DNA of 64,000 bases from Methylibium rhizosphaerae (GTDB lineage: Bacteria > Pseudomonadota > Gammaproteobacteria > Burkholderiales > Burkholderiaceae_C): NCBI RefSeq assembly GCF_006386545.1, contig NZ_SWAR01000004.1, positions 310,001-374,000 of the forward strand, given 5' to 3'. The position numbers and the translations under genes were made by a program. The notes beneath the pieces are model-generated. The model was not told the DNA's origin and ran no database searches. It saw only the letters and a list, made by a program, of their open reading frames with translations. This document shows positions 16,120 to 26,882 of the stretch, one piece after another (the stretch's first letter is position 1; every line of letters begins with the position of its first letter).

Positions 16120-17337
16120 TCAACGAAGCGGCTTCGCGATGCCGTGGCCGCCCAGCAGCCGCGCGAGCTGCTCCAGGCTGGCGAGGTTGTGCGCGGGCAC
16201 GAATTGGTCGACATGGGGCAGCATGGCCCGGATGCCCGCGGCGCGGGGCTCGAAACCCGCATAACGCAGCAGCGGGTTGAGCCACACCAGCTGCCGGCAG
16301 CTCTTGTGCAGGCGCTCCATCTCGAAGCGCAGCGGCGCGGTGTCGCCGTGTTCGAGGCCGTCGGTGACCAGCAGCACGGTGCTGCGCCCTGCCGATAGCA
16401 CCCGCCGCGCCCACACCCGGTTGAACTCCCGCAGGCATTCGGTGATGCGCGTGCCGCCCGACCAGTCCGGCACCGCCTGCGTCACCTGAGCCACTGCCAC
16501 GTCCGGGTCGCGCGTGCGCAGCAGGCGGGTGGTGTGGGTGAGGCGGGTGCCGAACACGAAGCTGAACACCCGCACGTCGGCGGCCGGCCCCTGGAGCGCG
16601 AGCGCGTGCGCGAAGTGCAGCAGCAGACGCGAGTAGCGGCTCATCGAACCGGAGATGTCGGCCAGCACCACCAGCGGCGCGTGGCGTTCGCGCGGCGCAC
16701 GCCAACGCACGTCCCACAGCTCGCCGCCGTGCCGCGCCATCGCCTGCAGCGTGGCCCGCCAGTCGGGGCGCCGCGCCTGCGCGGCCGGGCGCATGCGCCG
16801 TGTGGGCAGCCGCTCGAAGAACGGCCGCAGCTGCGCGACGGCTCTCTTGGCCTGCTGCCATTCGGCCGCGCTCATGGTTTCGAAGTCGGCATGGCGCAGC
16901 ACCTCGCGGTCGCTCCAGGTCATCTCGGCCTGGAGATCGAGCTGTTCATGTCGTGGCGGCGGCGCGCCGGCCGGCGACGGCCGCGGCGGGAACAGGGCGT
17001 CGGCCAGGCGGCGGTTCTCGGGCGGTGGCCTTGCGGCGGCGGCGCGGCCCTCGACGCGCGGCAGCAGCATGGCCATCATGCGGCCCAGCAGGTCCGGGTC
17101 GCGCCAGAAGATGTGGAAGGCCTGGTCGAACAGGGCGCGGTGCTCGGCCCGGGCGATGAGGCAGGCCAGCAAGGCATCGTGGAAGTCGCGGCGGCTTTCC
17201 AGCCCGGCCACCTGCAGCGCCTGCAGCGCGAGCTGGATGCGGTCGGTGCCGATCGGAAGGCCGGCGGTCCTGAGCACCCTCGCGAAATGGAGGACGTTCT
17301 CGGCCAGGCGGCCCGGGGGCTGTGGCGGCTGGTGCAT
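16120..17337 (-). CDS. coxE: CoxE-like VWA domain protein
   Basis: 405 residues. The N-terminal half is helical and Pro-rich in the middle; the C-terminal half is a von Willebrand A domain whose metal site DISGSMS lies at 227-233, with TDGLEHGD later. This is the CoxE layout. Together with the MoxR ATPase CoxD it forms a metal-dependent chaperone pair that inserts the copper-sulfur or molybdenum centre of the hydroxylase. It is 12 bp after coxD and has an ATG start (MHQPPQPPGRLAENVLHFAR). Confidence 0.87.
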   Translation of the reverse strand: MHQPPQPPGRLAENVLHFARVLRTAGLPIGTDRIQLALQALQVAGLESRRDFHDALLACLIARAEHRALFDQAFHIFWRDPDLLGRMMAMLLPRVEGRAAAARPPPENRRLADALFPPRPSPAGAPPPRHEQLDLQAEMTWSDREVLRHADFETMSAAEWQQAKRAVAQLRPFFERLPTRRMRPAAQARRPDWRATLQAMARHGGELWDVRWRAPRERHAPLVVLADISGSMSRYSRLLLHFAHALALQGPAADVRVFSFVFGTRLTHTTRLLRTRDPDVAVAQVTQAVPDWSGGTRITECLREFNRVWARRVLSAGRSTVLLVTDGLEHGDTAPLRFEMERLHKSCRQLVWLNPLLRYAGFEPRAAGIRAMLPHVDQFVPAHNLASLEQLARLLGGHGIAKPLR

Positions 17338-17349
17338 CGTCCCCCTTGG

Positions 17350-18264
<915 letters not shown>

Positions 18265-18273
18265 GCTGCGGCG

Positions 18274-19065
18274 TCAGCCTGCGGCGATGACCGCGCGCCG
18301 CGCCAGCACCGGAATCAGCGCAGCCCGGTAATCCGCCGAGCCGTGCAGGTCGCTGTTCAGGTCCTTGGACGGCACGGCCACCGCGTCGCACGACTCGGGC
18401 GCCCACTTCGCCGCCAGCTTGTCTTCGAGCGCCTTCACCCGGAACACGCAGGCCCCGGCGCCGGTGACCGCCACCCGAACGCCGGCCGGACCCTTGCTCA
18501 CGAACACACCCACCAGCGCAAAACGCGAGGCCGGCTGCGCGAACTTGACGTAGGCCGCCTTGTCGGCCGCCGGGAAGCGTACCGCGGTGATCACCTCGCC
18601 CTCCTGCAGCGCCGTCTCGTACAGCCCCTTGAAGAAGTCGTCGGCCGCGATGCTGCGGTGGTCAGTCTGGATGGTGGCGCCCAGGCCCAGCGCGGCGGCC
18701 GGCCAGTCGGCCGCCGGGTCGCTGTTGGCCAGGCTGCCGCCCAGGGTGCCGCGGTTGCGCACCTGGCGGTCGCCGATGCCTTCGGCGACCGCCACCAGCG
18801 CCGGCACGGCCTGCATCACGTCCTTCGACGCGGCCACCTCGGCATGGGTGGTCATGGCGCCGATCACCAGAGCGGCGCCGTCGCGCCGGATGCCCTTGAG
18901 CTCGGCGATCCGGCCCAGGTCCACCAGCGACGCCGGCTCGATGAGGCCCAGCTTCATCGAGCCCAGCAGCGACTGGCCGCCGGCGATCAGCCTGGCATCG
19001 GCGCCCTGCGCCAGGCGCACGGCATCCGCCACGCTGGCGGGGGTCTGATAGGCGAAGGTTTGCAT
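18274..19065 (-). CDS. coxM: FAD-binding medium subunit, CoxM/CutM type
   Basis: 263 residues. FAD-binding motifs of the xanthine dehydrogenase medium subunit: LIAGGQSLLGSMKLG near 26-40 and the second ADDGT-type loop represented by RNRGTLGGSLANSDPAADWP near 107-126. It passes electrons from the 2Fe-2S subunit to the acceptor through FAD. Slightly shorter than CoxM of Oligotropha (288). It follows the large subunit at 12 bp. Specificity follows the large subunit. Confidence 0.9.
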   Translation of the reverse strand: MQTFAYQTPASVADAVRLAQGADARLIAGGQSLLGSMKLGLIEPASLVDLGRIAELKGIRRDGAALVIGAMTTHAEVAASKDVMQAVPALVAVAEGIGDRQVRNRGTLGGSLANSDPAADWPAAALGLGATIQTDHRSIAADDFFKGLYETALQEGEVITAVRFPAADKAAYVKFAQPASRFALVGVFVSKGPAGVRVAVTGAGACVFRVKALEDKLAAKWAPESCDAVAVPSKDLNSDLHGSADYRAALIPVLARRAVIAAG

Positions 19066-19077
19066 GTCGAGCCTCCT

Positions 19078-21432
19078 TTAACGGGATGCCTGGATGGCGC
19101 GCCACACGTTGTACGGCGACGCGGGCATCGGCAGGTCCTTCACGCCGATGGCGTTGCACACCGCGTTGATCAGCGCAGCCGGCGAACCGATGGCTCCGGC
19201 CTCTCCGCAGCCCTTCACGCCCAGCGGGTTGTGCGTGCACGGCGTGCCCTTCACCGTCTCGACGGTGAAGCTCGGCAGATCGTCGGCGCGCGGCATCGCG
19301 TAGTCCATGTAGCTGCCGCTCAGCAGCTGGCCGGTGTCGCCGTCGTACACGCCGTGCTCGAGCAGCGCCTGGCCGATGCCCTGCGCCAGCCCGCCGTGCA
19401 CCTGGCCCTCCACGATCATCGGGTTGATCACGTTGCCGAAGTCGTCGCAGGCGGTGAAGCGGTCCACCCTCACCGCGCCGGTGGCCGGGTCCACCTCCAC
19501 CTCGCAGACGTAGGTGCCGGCCGGGTAGGTGAAATTGGTGGGGTCGTAGAAGGCGTTCTCGTTCAGCCCCGGCTCCAGCTTGTCGAGCGGGTAGTTGTGC
19601 GGCACGTAGGCGGTGAGCGCCACCTGCGCGAACGGCACCTTCTTGTCGGTGCCCGCCACCTTGAACTCGCCGCCGGAGAACTCGATGTCGGTGTCGGCCG
19701 CTTCCATCAGGTGGGCGGCGATCTTCTTGCCCTTGGCGATCACCTTGTCGACCGCCTTCACGATCGCGGTGCCGCCCACCGCCAGCGAGCGCGAGCCATA
19801 GGTGCCCATGCCGAACAGGATCTTGCCGGTGTCGCCGTGCTGGATGTCGACGTCGTCGATGCCGATGCCCAGCTTGTCGGCCACGACCTGGGCAAAGGTG
19901 GTTTCGTGGCCCTGCCCGTGGCTGTGGCTGCCGGTGAAGATGGTCACCTTGCCTGTGGGGTGCACCCGCACTTCGCCCGCCTCGAACAGGCCCGCGCGAG
20001 CGCCCAGCGCCCCGGCGATGTTGCTCGGCGCCAGCCCGCAGGCCTCGATGTAGGCCGAATAGCCGATGCCGCGCCTGAGCCCCTTCCCTTCGCTGGCCTT
20101 CTGCCGGGCCGCGAAGCCCTTCACGTCGGCCAGCTCGATCGCGCGGCTCATCGTGGCTTCGTAGTTGCCGGTGTCGTAGGTCAGGCCCACCGGCGACGCA
20201 TACGGGAACTCGTGGATGAAGTTGCGGCGGCGGATCTCGGCCGGGTCGATGCCGAGCTCGTGCGCCGCGGTTTCCACCAGGCGCTCCACCACGTAAGTGG
20301 CCTCGGGCCGGCCGGCACCGCGATAGGCATCCACCGGCGCGGTGTTGGTGAAGACGCCGGTCACCTCGCAGAAGATCTTCGGCGTGGTGTACTGCCCGGC
20401 CAGCAGCGTGGCGTACAGGATGGTCGGCACGCTGGACGCGAAGGTCGAGAGATAGGCGCCGAGGTTGGCGGTGGTGTGCACCCGCATCGCGAGGAACTTG
20501 CCGTCCTCGCCGCATGCGAGTTCGGCAGTGGTCACGTGGTCGCGGCCATGTGCGTCGGCCAGGAAGGCTTCGCTGCGGTCGGCGGTCCACTTGATCGGCC
20601 GCGCGAGCTGGCGGCTCGCCCAGGTGATCGCGGTTTCCTCGGCATAGAGAAAGATCTTCGAGCCGAAGCCGCCCCCGACGTCGGGCGCCACCACCCGCAT
20701 CTTGTGCTCGGGGATGCCCAGCACGAAGGCGCACATCAGCAGCCGCTCGACGTGCGGGTTCTGGTTGGCCACGTAGAGGGTGTAGCTGTCGTCGCCCGGG
20801 TTGTAGCTGGCGTTGGCGGCGCGCGGCTCGATGGCATTCGGGATGAGCCGGTTGTTCCGGAACGAGAGCCGCGTGACGTGCGGCGCGGCGGCGAAGGCGG
20901 CATCGGCGCCGGCCTTGTCGCCGATGGCCCAGGTGTAGCAGACGTTGTCGGGCGCCTCGTCATGCACCGCACCCTTCGCGCCCTTGGCGGCGGCCGTGTC
21001 GGCCACCGCGGGCAGCTCGTCGTAGTGCACGTCCACCAGCGCGGCCGCGGCCCGCGCCTGGTCGAGCGTCTCGGCCACCACCAGCGCCACCGGGTCGCCC
21101 ACGTAGCGCACCTTGCCGTCGGCCAGGATGGGGTGCTTCGGCTCCTTCATCGGCGTGTTGTCGGTGCTGGTGATGAGCCAGCCGCACGGCAGCCCGCCCA
21201 CGCTGCGGAAATGCTCGCCGGTGTAGATGCCCAGCACGCCGGGCAATGCGCCGGCGGCCTGCGTGTCCACGCCCTTGATGCGCGCATGCGCATAGGGCGA
21301 GCGCACGAAGCAGGCATGGGTCTGCCCCGGCAGCACGATGTCGTCGGTGTACTGGCCGCGGCCGGTCAGGAAGCGCGCATCTTCCTTGCGCTTGACGCTC
21401 TGGCCGATGAGGCCTTGTTGAGGTGCGTTCAT
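19078..21432 (-). CDS. coxL: Molybdenum hydroxylase large subunit, form II CoxL-like
   Basis: 784 residues. Xanthine dehydrogenase-type molybdopterin subunit with [17 protein letters not shown] near 250-266 and the catalytic glutamate region [15 protein letters not shown] near 735-750. The active-site loop is AYRGAGR at 369-375: this is the form II signature, not AYXCSFR of proven (form I) CO dehydrogenases. Form II enzymes occur in many betaproteobacteria but CO oxidation by them is doubtful; some act on other small aldehydes or heterocycles. Gene order S-L-M here versus M-S-L in form I operons also fits form II. No signal peptide; cytoplasmic side of the membrane. Confidence 0.9.
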   Translation of the reverse strand: MNAPQQGLIGQSVKRKEDARFLTGRGQYTDDIVLPGQTHACFVRSPYAHARIKGVDTQAAGALPGVLGIYTGEHFRSVGGLPCGWLITSTDNTPMKEPKHPILADGKVRYVGDPVALVVAETLDQARAAAALVDVHYDELPAVADTAAAKGAKGAVHDEAPDNVCYTWAIGDKAGADAAFAAAPHVTRLSFRNNRLIPNAIEPRAANASYNPGDDSYTLYVANQNPHVERLLMCAFVLGIPEHKMRVVAPDVGGGFGSKIFLYAEETAITWASRQLARPIKWTADRSEAFLADAHGRDHVTTAELACGEDGKFLAMRVHTTANLGAYLSTFASSVPTILYATLLAGQYTTPKIFCEVTGVFTNTAPVDAYRGAGRPEATYVVERLVETAAHELGIDPAEIRRRNFIHEFPYASPVGLTYDTGNYEATMSRAIELADVKGFAARQKASEGKGLRRGIGYSAYIEACGLAPSNIAGALGARAGLFEAGEVRVHPTGKVTIFTGSHSHGQGHETTFAQVVADKLGIGIDDVDIQHGDTGKILFGMGTYGSRSLAVGGTAIVKAVDKVIAKGKKIAAHLMEAADTDIEFSGGEFKVAGTDKKVPFAQVALTAYVPHNYPLDKLEPGLNENAFYDPTNFTYPAGTYVCEVEVDPATGAVRVDRFTACDDFGNVINPMIVEGQVHGGLAQGIGQALLEHGVYDGDTGQLLSGSYMDYAMPRADDLPSFTVETVKGTPCTHNPLGVKGCGEAGAIGSPAALINAVCNAIGVKDLPMPASPYNVWRAIQASR

Positions 21433-21480
21433 GGTGGAAGTCCTCTCATCTCGATCGCCGCGCCGGCGGTCGGGGTGTCG

Positions 21481-21948
21481 TCACTTCATCATCCGGGCGC
21501 CCTGCTGGACCGCCTTGACGATGTTCTGGTAGCCGGTGCAACGGCAGAAGTTGCCGTCCAGCCCTTCGCGGATCTGCTGCTCGGTGGCATGCGGGTGGTG
21601 CTGCACGAGGTCCACCGCGCTCATCACCATGCCGGGCGTGCAGAAGCCGCACTGCAGCCCGTGGCACTCCTTGAAGGCGGCCTGCATCGGATGCAGCTCG
21701 CCGTTGGCGGCCAGACCTTCGATGGTGGTGACCTGCGCGCCTTGCGCCTGCACCGCGAGCATGTTGCAGGACTTCACCGCATGGCCGTCGAGGTGCACGG
21801 TGCAGGCGCCGCACTGCGCGGTGTCGCAGCCGACGTGGGTGCCGGTCAATCGCAGGTCTTCGCGCAGGAAGGTGACCAAGAGGGTCTGCGGTTCGACCTG
21901 TCGGGTGACGGTCTTGCCGTTGACCTGCAGCGTGAGCGTGAGGGCCAT
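21481..21948 (-). CDS. coxS: 2Fe-2S small subunit, CoxS type
   Basis: 155 residues. All eight cysteines for two [2Fe-2S] clusters are present: Cys41, Cys46 and Cys49 ([10 protein letters not shown]) with Cys61; Cys100 and Cys103 (CGFCTPG) with Cys135 and Cys137 (CRCTGY). It carries electrons from the molybdenum site to FAD. First gene of the operon; an AGGAGA ribosome site precedes the ATG. The end is 48 bp before coxL. A promoter must lie in 21949-22194, shared with the divergent xdhC-like gene. Confidence 0.93.
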   Translation of the reverse strand: MALTLTLQVNGKTVTRQVEPQTLLVTFLREDLRLTGTHVGCDTAQCGACTVHLDGHAVKSCNMLAVQAQGAQVTTIEGLAANGELHPMQAAFKECHGLQCGFCTPGMVMSAVDLVQHHPHATEQQIREGLDGNFCRCTGYQNIVKAVQQGARMMK

Positions 21949-22194
21949 GGCCTTTGTCTCCTGTGGCTGTGGCCGCAGCGTGTTTCACCGCGGCCTTGTT
22001 GGCTGTGGAGCGGATCGCAAGAAGAAAGAGAAGCGCGAGCCATCCTAGGACGCCGCCTTGCGCCGTTCTGCCGCGCAAAAACCCCTACCCGGGCGCCGGT
22101 TGGACGAGGCGCGGCCACAATTCGGCCGGCATTGCAGCCTCACCTGTTCCGTTTTGGCGCACCGGCCGCATGCCTGCGAGGGGCACCTGTCGTC

Positions 22195-23193
22195 ATGGAC
22201 AACGTCGATCTGAACATCCTGCGCCAGGTGGTGCAGTGGCAAGCCGCCGGGCACCGCGTGGTGCTGGGCACCATCACCCGCACCTGGGGCTCGGCGCCGC
22301 GGCCGGTGGGCTCGGTGATGGCGATCCGCGACGACGGCCAGGTGGCGGGTTCGGTATCGGGCGGCTGCATCGAGGACGACCTCATCGCCAAGGTGCGCGC
22401 CGGCGCCCTGCAGCTGGCTGCGCCCCAGGTGGTGGTGTACGGCGTGGGCGCCGAGGAGGCCACCCGTTTCGGGCTGCCCTGCGGCGGAACGCTCGAGCTG
22501 GTGCTGGAGCCCTTGTCCGCATCGTCGCTGGTACCGGCGCTGCTCGAGCGGCTCACTCAGGGCGAGCTGGTGAAGCGCACGCTCGACCTGAAGACCGGCG
22601 CGGTCCGGCTCGACGCCCCGGACGGCGGCGACCTGGTGCGTCTCGGCGAGACGCAGCTCATCACCACGCATGGGCCGCGCTGGCGCCTGCTCATCATCGG
22701 CGCAGGGCAGATGACCCACTACCTCGCGCAGATGGCGCAGGCGCTCGACTACGAAGTGATCATCAACGACCCGCGCGATGAATACGCGAGCGGCTGGACG
22801 GTGCCCGGCGCCCGCCTCGTGCGCAGCATGCCCGACGACACCGTGGCCGAACTCAAGCCCGACGGCCACACCGCCATCGTGGCGCTGACGCATGACCCGA
22901 AGCTCGACGACCTGGCGCTGATGGAGGCGCTGAAGTCCGAAGCCTTCTACGTCGGCGCCATCGGCTCGCGGGTCAACCAGTCCAAGCGGCGTGCTCGGCT
23001 GAAGGAACACTTCGACGTGACCGATGAGCAGCTCGCACGGCTGCACGGCCCCATCGGCCTGAAGAACGGCGCCCGCACGCCACCGGAGATCGCGGTGTCC
23101 ATCCTCGCGGAGATGATCGCAGTGCGGTATGGCTACAGCATCCCCGAGCCGGTGGGCCCTGGCGATGCGATCGAGGCAGGCTGCGCCGTCTGA
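22195..23193 (+). CDS. XdhC/CoxF family molybdenum-enzyme maturation protein
   Basis: 332 residues. The N-terminal XdhC/CoxI domain has VLGTITRTWGSAPRPVGSVMAI and SVSGGCIEDD, then VVYGVGAEEATRFGLPCGG; the C-terminal Rossmann part has LLIIGAGQMTHYLAQMA and the signature FYVGAIGSRVNQSKRRARL. In Rhodobacter XdhC binds molybdopterin cofactor and loads it, after sulfuration, into xanthine dehydrogenase. Here it is transcribed away from coxSLMDEG across about 246 bp and presumably matures that enzyme. The ATG at 22195 is supported by GAGGGG some 11 bases upstream. Confidence 0.88.
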   Translation: MDNVDLNILRQVVQWQAAGHRVVLGTITRTWGSAPRPVGSVMAIRDDGQVAGSVSGGCIEDDLIAKVRAGALQLAAPQVVVYGVGAEEATRFGLPCGGTLELVLEPLSASSLVPALLERLTQGELVKRTLDLKTGAVRLDAPDGGDLVRLGETQLITTHGPRWRLLIIGAGQMTHYLAQMAQALDYEVIINDPRDEYASGWTVPGARLVRSMPDDTVAELKPDGHTAIVALTHDPKLDDLALMEALKSEAFYVGAIGSRVNQSKRRARLKEHFDVTDEQLARLHGPIGLKNGARTPPEIAVSILAEMIAVRYGYSIPEPVGPGDAIEAGCAV

Positions 23194-23204
23194 GGCGGCG
23201 GGCT

Positions 23205-23822
23205 TCAGCGCCAGCGCAACGAGTACCGCAGCTGCAGGAAGTTCTCGCCGGGGTTCGGGTGGCTGATGCCGCCGTTCGAGAAGTGCTCGAAGCGCAGCGC
23301 CAGTTCATGCCGCCCCTGCGGGCCGAAGTTGCGGCCGACGGCGATGTGGTCGGCAAAGTTGAAAGCCGTGCTGAAACGTTTGTCGCGGCTTTCATAGACC
23401 GGCATCGTGAAAGTGAGACCGATGGCGGCTTCGGCGAACCAGGGCGATGCGCCGCCGCTCGGACGCCAGCGGAAGGTCGGCGTGAGCGCCACCTGCGTGA
23501 CGACGGCCGACTCGCGCCCGTTCAGCGCCGCCGGTGCGCTCCAGTGGCCCAGGGCCAGCTCCCAGTAGCCGCCCACTTCACCGCCCCAGAGCGACCAGCG
23601 CCGCTGCCATGGCCAGGTCACGCCGGCGGTGAACGCGCGCGTGTCGGTGTCGGTTTCGCCGTACTGCACGAAGCCGGTGGAAGGCATCCAGCCGGGCACA
23701 TCGCCGGCTGCCTCCTGTTGCGCATGCGCGCGGAGCGGCACTGCCGCGCACCACACGCACACCAAAGCCCGCAGCCATGCTGCGCGGCCCGGTACCGCCA
23801 CATCAGAAGCATCGGGTCGCAT
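23205..23822 (-). CDS. PagL-like acyloxyacyl hydrolase (lipid A 3-O-deacylase family)
   Basis: 205 residues. N-terminal signal peptide (hydrophobic WLRALVCVWCAAVPL, cleavage near AHAQ around residue 35), then alternating beta strands of an eight-stranded outer-membrane barrel. The C-terminal FEHFSNGGISHPNPG holds the PagL catalytic His180 and Ser182, and the protein ends in an aromatic-rich strand (YSLRWR). PagL removes the 3-position acyl chain of lipid A and so dampens immune and peptide recognition. The overall sequence is diverged, so activity is inferred from the motif. Convergent with xdhC (11 bp) and divergent from the phosphoesterase. Confidence 0.82.
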   Translation of the reverse strand: MRPDASDVAVPGRAAWLRALVCVWCAAVPLRAHAQQEAAGDVPGWMPSTGFVQYGETDTDTRAFTAGVTWPWQRRWSLWGGEVGGYWELALGHWSAPAALNGRESAVVTQVALTPTFRWRPSGGASPWFAEAAIGLTFTMPVYESRDKRFSTAFNFADHIAVGRNFGPQGRHELALRFEHFSNGGISHPNPGENFLQLRYSLRWR

Positions 23823-23920
23823 GCCGGGATTCGGCAAGCTCCATGCCTTGCGGCTTGCTGCTTGCGGCCCCGGCGGGTCCAGAATGCGCGAGTCGCACCG
23901 AGCAGGAGAAGTGGCCGTCG

Positions 23921-24718
23921 ATGAAGATCGCCCTGCTGTCGGACCTGCACCTGTCCCTGCAGCCGCTGGAACTTGCGCCCACGCCGGCCGACGTGGTCGT
24001 GCTGGCAGGCGACCTGGGCCGCCCCGACACGGCCGTCGCCTGGGCGCGCGAGTGCGCGCAGCAGCATGGCGCCCGGCCGGTGCTGTTCGTCGCCGGCAAC
24101 CACGAGTTCTACGGCAGCGACCTCGCGAGCGCGATGCACCGGCTGCGCGATCTGGCGCAGGGCAGCCCGGTGCGGGTGCTGGAGCAGGACGAGTGGCATC
24201 ACGCGGGCGTGCGCTTCCTCGGCTGCACCTTGTGGTCGGACCATCGCCTGTTCGAATCGGCGCAGCAGCGCGACGAGGGCCTGGCGATGTCGATGCGGCT
24301 GATGCGCGACTTCTCGCGCATCCGCATCGCACCGGACTTTCCGGAGCCCTTCTCGCCCGCGGTGGCGCAATTGCTGTTCGACCGCTCGGTGGCCTGGCTC
24401 GAGACCCGCTTCGCGCAGCCGCACGACGGGCCCACCGTCGTGGTCACGCATTTCGCGCCGTCGCGCCGGAGCATTGCGCCGCGCTTTGCCGGCTCGCCCA
24501 TCAACACCTGCTTCGTGTCCGATCTCGAGGCGCAGATCCTGCGCTGGCAGCCGGTGCTGTGGCTGCACGGCCATACCCACGACAGCTTCGACTACCGCAT
24601 CGGCCGCACCCGCGTCGTGGCCAACCCGCGCGGCTACGTGCTGCATGGCGAAGTGGAGAACCGCGCGTTCGACCCGGCGCTGGTGCTCGACCTCGATGCG
24701 GCGTTAAAGACGGCTTAA
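23921..24718 (+). CDS. Calcineurin-like metallophosphoesterase
   Basis: 265 residues. Metal-binding motifs in order: SDLHLS with Asp8 and His10, LAGDLGR near 29-35, FVAGNHEFY near 63-71, VTHFAP near 182-187 and HGHTHDSFDY near 218-227. The full set predicts a two-metal phosphodiesterase or phosphatase; the substrate is unknown. The start is the ATG after AGCAGGAGAAGTGGCCGTCG; the longer open frame lies over the PagL gene. The next gene, mipA-like, lies 92 bp downstream. Confidence 0.87.
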   Translation: MKIALLSDLHLSLQPLELAPTPADVVVLAGDLGRPDTAVAWARECAQQHGARPVLFVAGNHEFYGSDLASAMHRLRDLAQGSPVRVLEQDEWHHAGVRFLGCTLWSDHRLFESAQQRDEGLAMSMRLMRDFSRIRIAPDFPEPFSPAVAQLLFDRSVAWLETRFAQPHDGPTVVVTHFAPSRRSIAPRFAGSPINTCFVSDLEAQILRWQPVLWLHGHTHDSFDYRIGRTRVVANPRGYVLHGEVENRAFDPALVLDLDAALKTA

Positions 24719-24810
24719 CGACCGCGGGCCAGCATGCGCGCCGGCGTCCGCGGCTCGCGGGCGCTGCCCCCTCAAGCGCATCCGCATCCAACCCATTGGA
24801 GAGAACACCC

Positions 24811-25599
24811 ATGCCTCGTGCTACCACCCTGTCGCGCCTGCTGCTGGCTGCGGCCGCCGTGTCGCCCGCCGTCCAGGCCCAGGAGCCGGCTTCGAACGAA
24901 TGGCGCTTCAGCCTCGGCGCCGCCGTCGCCAGCGTGCCCGAGTTCCCCGGCAGCGACCAGCAGAAGACGCGCGCCGTGCCGATCTTCAGCGCGAGCTACG
25001 GCCGCTACTTCCTCGGTCCGGTGCCTGGCGGCGGCCCGCTGGGCATCGGTGCCACGCTCTACGAAGCCGGCGGCCTGCGTCTGGGCGCCGCCATCAGCTC
25101 CGACATCGGCAAGCTGCGCGAGGAAAACGACGACCCGCGCCTGGCAGGGCTCGGCGACATCGAACGCACGCAGCGGGCGCACCTGTTCGCCAGCTACGGC
25201 TTCGGCCGCTACAAGCTCAGCGCCGGCGTGGCACCCGACATCGGCGGAAAGGACCTCGGCACGCTGGTGTCGCTGGAAGCCGAGGCGATGTTCCAGCCGG
25301 CCGACCGCTGGTCGCTCGCCGTGGGGCCGGGCCTCACCTGGGGCAACCAGCGCTACATGCGCACCGTGTTCGGGATCGACGCGCAGCAGTCGGCCCGCTC
25401 TGGCCGCGCGGTGTACGACCCGGGCGCCGGCGTGGGCCTGGTCCGTCTGTCCGGCACGCTCAACTACCAGCTCGACGCCCACTGGAACCTCGGTGCGCGG
25501 CTGTCGTTCGGCCGCCTGCAGGGCGACGCGGGCGACAGCCCGCTGGTGTTCGACAAGTCGCAGACGAGCGGGCTGCTCTACGCCAGCTATCGGTTCTGA
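24811..25599 (+). CDS. MipA/OmpV family outer-membrane protein
   Basis: 262 residues. Signal peptide MPRATTLSRLLLAAAAVSPAVQA, cleavage near residue 23. The mature protein begins with strand WRFSLGAAVASVPEFPGSD (typical of MipA/OmpV), has many alternating amphipathic strands and ends in YASYRF, the C-terminal Phe expected for BAM-inserted barrels. MipA of E. coli scaffolds murein enzymes, while OmpV is an osmo-regulated porin-like protein; which applies here is unknown. GGAGAG precedes the ATG. Aminotransferase gene follows at 32 bp. Confidence 0.87.
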   Translation: MPRATTLSRLLLAAAAVSPAVQAQEPASNEWRFSLGAAVASVPEFPGSDQQKTRAVPIFSASYGRYFLGPVPGGGPLGIGATLYEAGGLRLGAAISSDIGKLREENDDPRLAGLGDIERTQRAHLFASYGFGRYKLSAGVAPDIGGKDLGTLVSLEAEAMFQPADRWSLAVGPGLTWGNQRYMRTVFGIDAQQSARSGRAVYDPGAGVGLVRLSGTLNYQLDAHWNLGARLSFGRLQGDAGDSPLVFDKSQTSGLLYASYRF

Positions 25600-25631
25600 G
25601 GCTGCCTGCGGGGCGGCTAAAGTCGGCGGCC

Positions 25632-26882
25632 ATGCAAGACCTCGACTTCCGCCTGCCCGCCTTCGAATCCGCCCTCGCCGAGCTGCCGCCCTCCCCGGGC
25701 GCGGCCGTGGCCCATGACGAGCACTACTGGGACCTCGTGCGCCGCCTGTACGACGTGGCGCGCGAGCCGGCCAACCTGGAGCAAGGCTACTGGGGCGTGA
25801 TGGCCGAACCGGTGAAGGCGATGTTCCATCACTGGACGGATCGCGTGAACCGCGAGAACACGCTGCTCGTGCGCGATCGCTGGCCCGCCCTGCAGGAAGG
25901 CGTGCGGCAGCAGGTGGCCCAGGCGCTGGGCTGCGCCACGGAAGAGGTCGCCCTCACCCGCGGTGCCTCGGAGGCGATGTTCGCGCTGATCGGCGGCTTC
26001 AACCGCCTGGCGCCGGGCGACACGGTGCTGTATTGCGACCTCGACTACCCGGCCACCCGCAACGCGATGGCATGGCTGCGCGAGCGGCGCGGGGTGGTGC
26101 CGGTGCAGATCACCATGCCCGAGCCGGCCAGCCGCGAAGGGGTCATCGCCGCCTATGCGCAGGCCCTGGCGCAGCACCCGCGCACCCGCCTCGTGCTGCT
26201 CACCCACCTGTCGCACAGCACCGGCCTCGTGATGCCGGTGCGGGAGCTGTCTGCACTCGCGCACGAAGCGGGCGCGCAAGTGATCGTGGATGCGGCGCAC
26301 TCGTGGGGCCAGCTCGACTTCGACGCGCCCGACCTGGGCGCGCCGTATGCGGGCTTCAACCTGCACAAGTGGGCCGGTGCGCCGCTGGGCAACGGCTGCC
26401 TGTACGTGAAGCGGGGGGCGGTCGCCGGCATCGACCGCTGGTTCGGCGACCGCGACTGGGGTGAAGACGACGTGCGCTCCCGCATGCACACCGGTTCGCC
26501 CAGCTTCGCCGCCTGGCTCACACTGCCGGCGGCGCTGCAGCTGCACCGGCACATCGGCGCAGCCACCAAGGAAGCCCGGCTGCGCGCGTTGCGCCACCAC
26601 TGGGTGCAGCGGGCCCGCACGCTGCCGGGCGTCCAGGTCCTCACGCCCGATGACGCACTCTCCTGCGGCGGCATCACCTCGTTCCGCCTGGCAGGGCGCA
26701 CGTCGGAAACCGACAACGAAGCCCTCGTGCGACGGCTGCGCGACGAGCACGGCGTGCTCACCGTGCGGCGCGAAGGGCCGGCAGCCGGCCAGTGCGTGCG
26801 GGTGACGCCGGCCTTGCACACCACGCTGGCCGAACTGGACCGGCTGGTCGACGGCCTGCGCGCGATCACCGCGGCCGGCTGA
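25632..26882 (+). CDS. Class V aminotransferase family PLP enzyme
   Basis: 416 residues. Fold-type I PLP enzyme: TRGASEAMFALIGG (phosphate loop) at 109-122, VIVDAAHSWGQ at 218-227 with Asp220 for the ring nitrogen, and the Schiff-base lysine Lys246 in GFNLHKWAGAPLG. The family includes cysteine desulfurases, kynureninases and isopenicillin-N epimerase-like enzymes; the last group (CefD-like) looks nearest from HSTGLVMPVREL, but substrate is not determinable. Its 3' end overlaps the convergent sensor kinase gene by 17 bp, so both stop codons lie within the other gene. Confidence 0.85.
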   Translation: MQDLDFRLPAFESALAELPPSPGAAVAHDEHYWDLVRRLYDVAREPANLEQGYWGVMAEPVKAMFHHWTDRVNRENTLLVRDRWPALQEGVRQQVAQALGCATEEVALTRGASEAMFALIGGFNRLAPGDTVLYCDLDYPATRNAMAWLRERRGVVPVQITMPEPASREGVIAAYAQALAQHPRTRLVLLTHLSHSTGLVMPVRELSALAHEAGAQVIVDAAHSWGQLDFDAPDLGAPYAGFNLHKWAGAPLGNGCLYVKRGAVAGIDRWFGDRDWGEDDVRSRMHTGSPSFAAWLTLPAALQLHRHIGAATKEARLRALRHHWVQRARTLPGVQVLTPDDALSCGGITSFRLAGRTSETDNEALVRRLRDEHGVLTVRREGPAAGQCVRVTPALHTTLAELDRLVDGLRAITAAG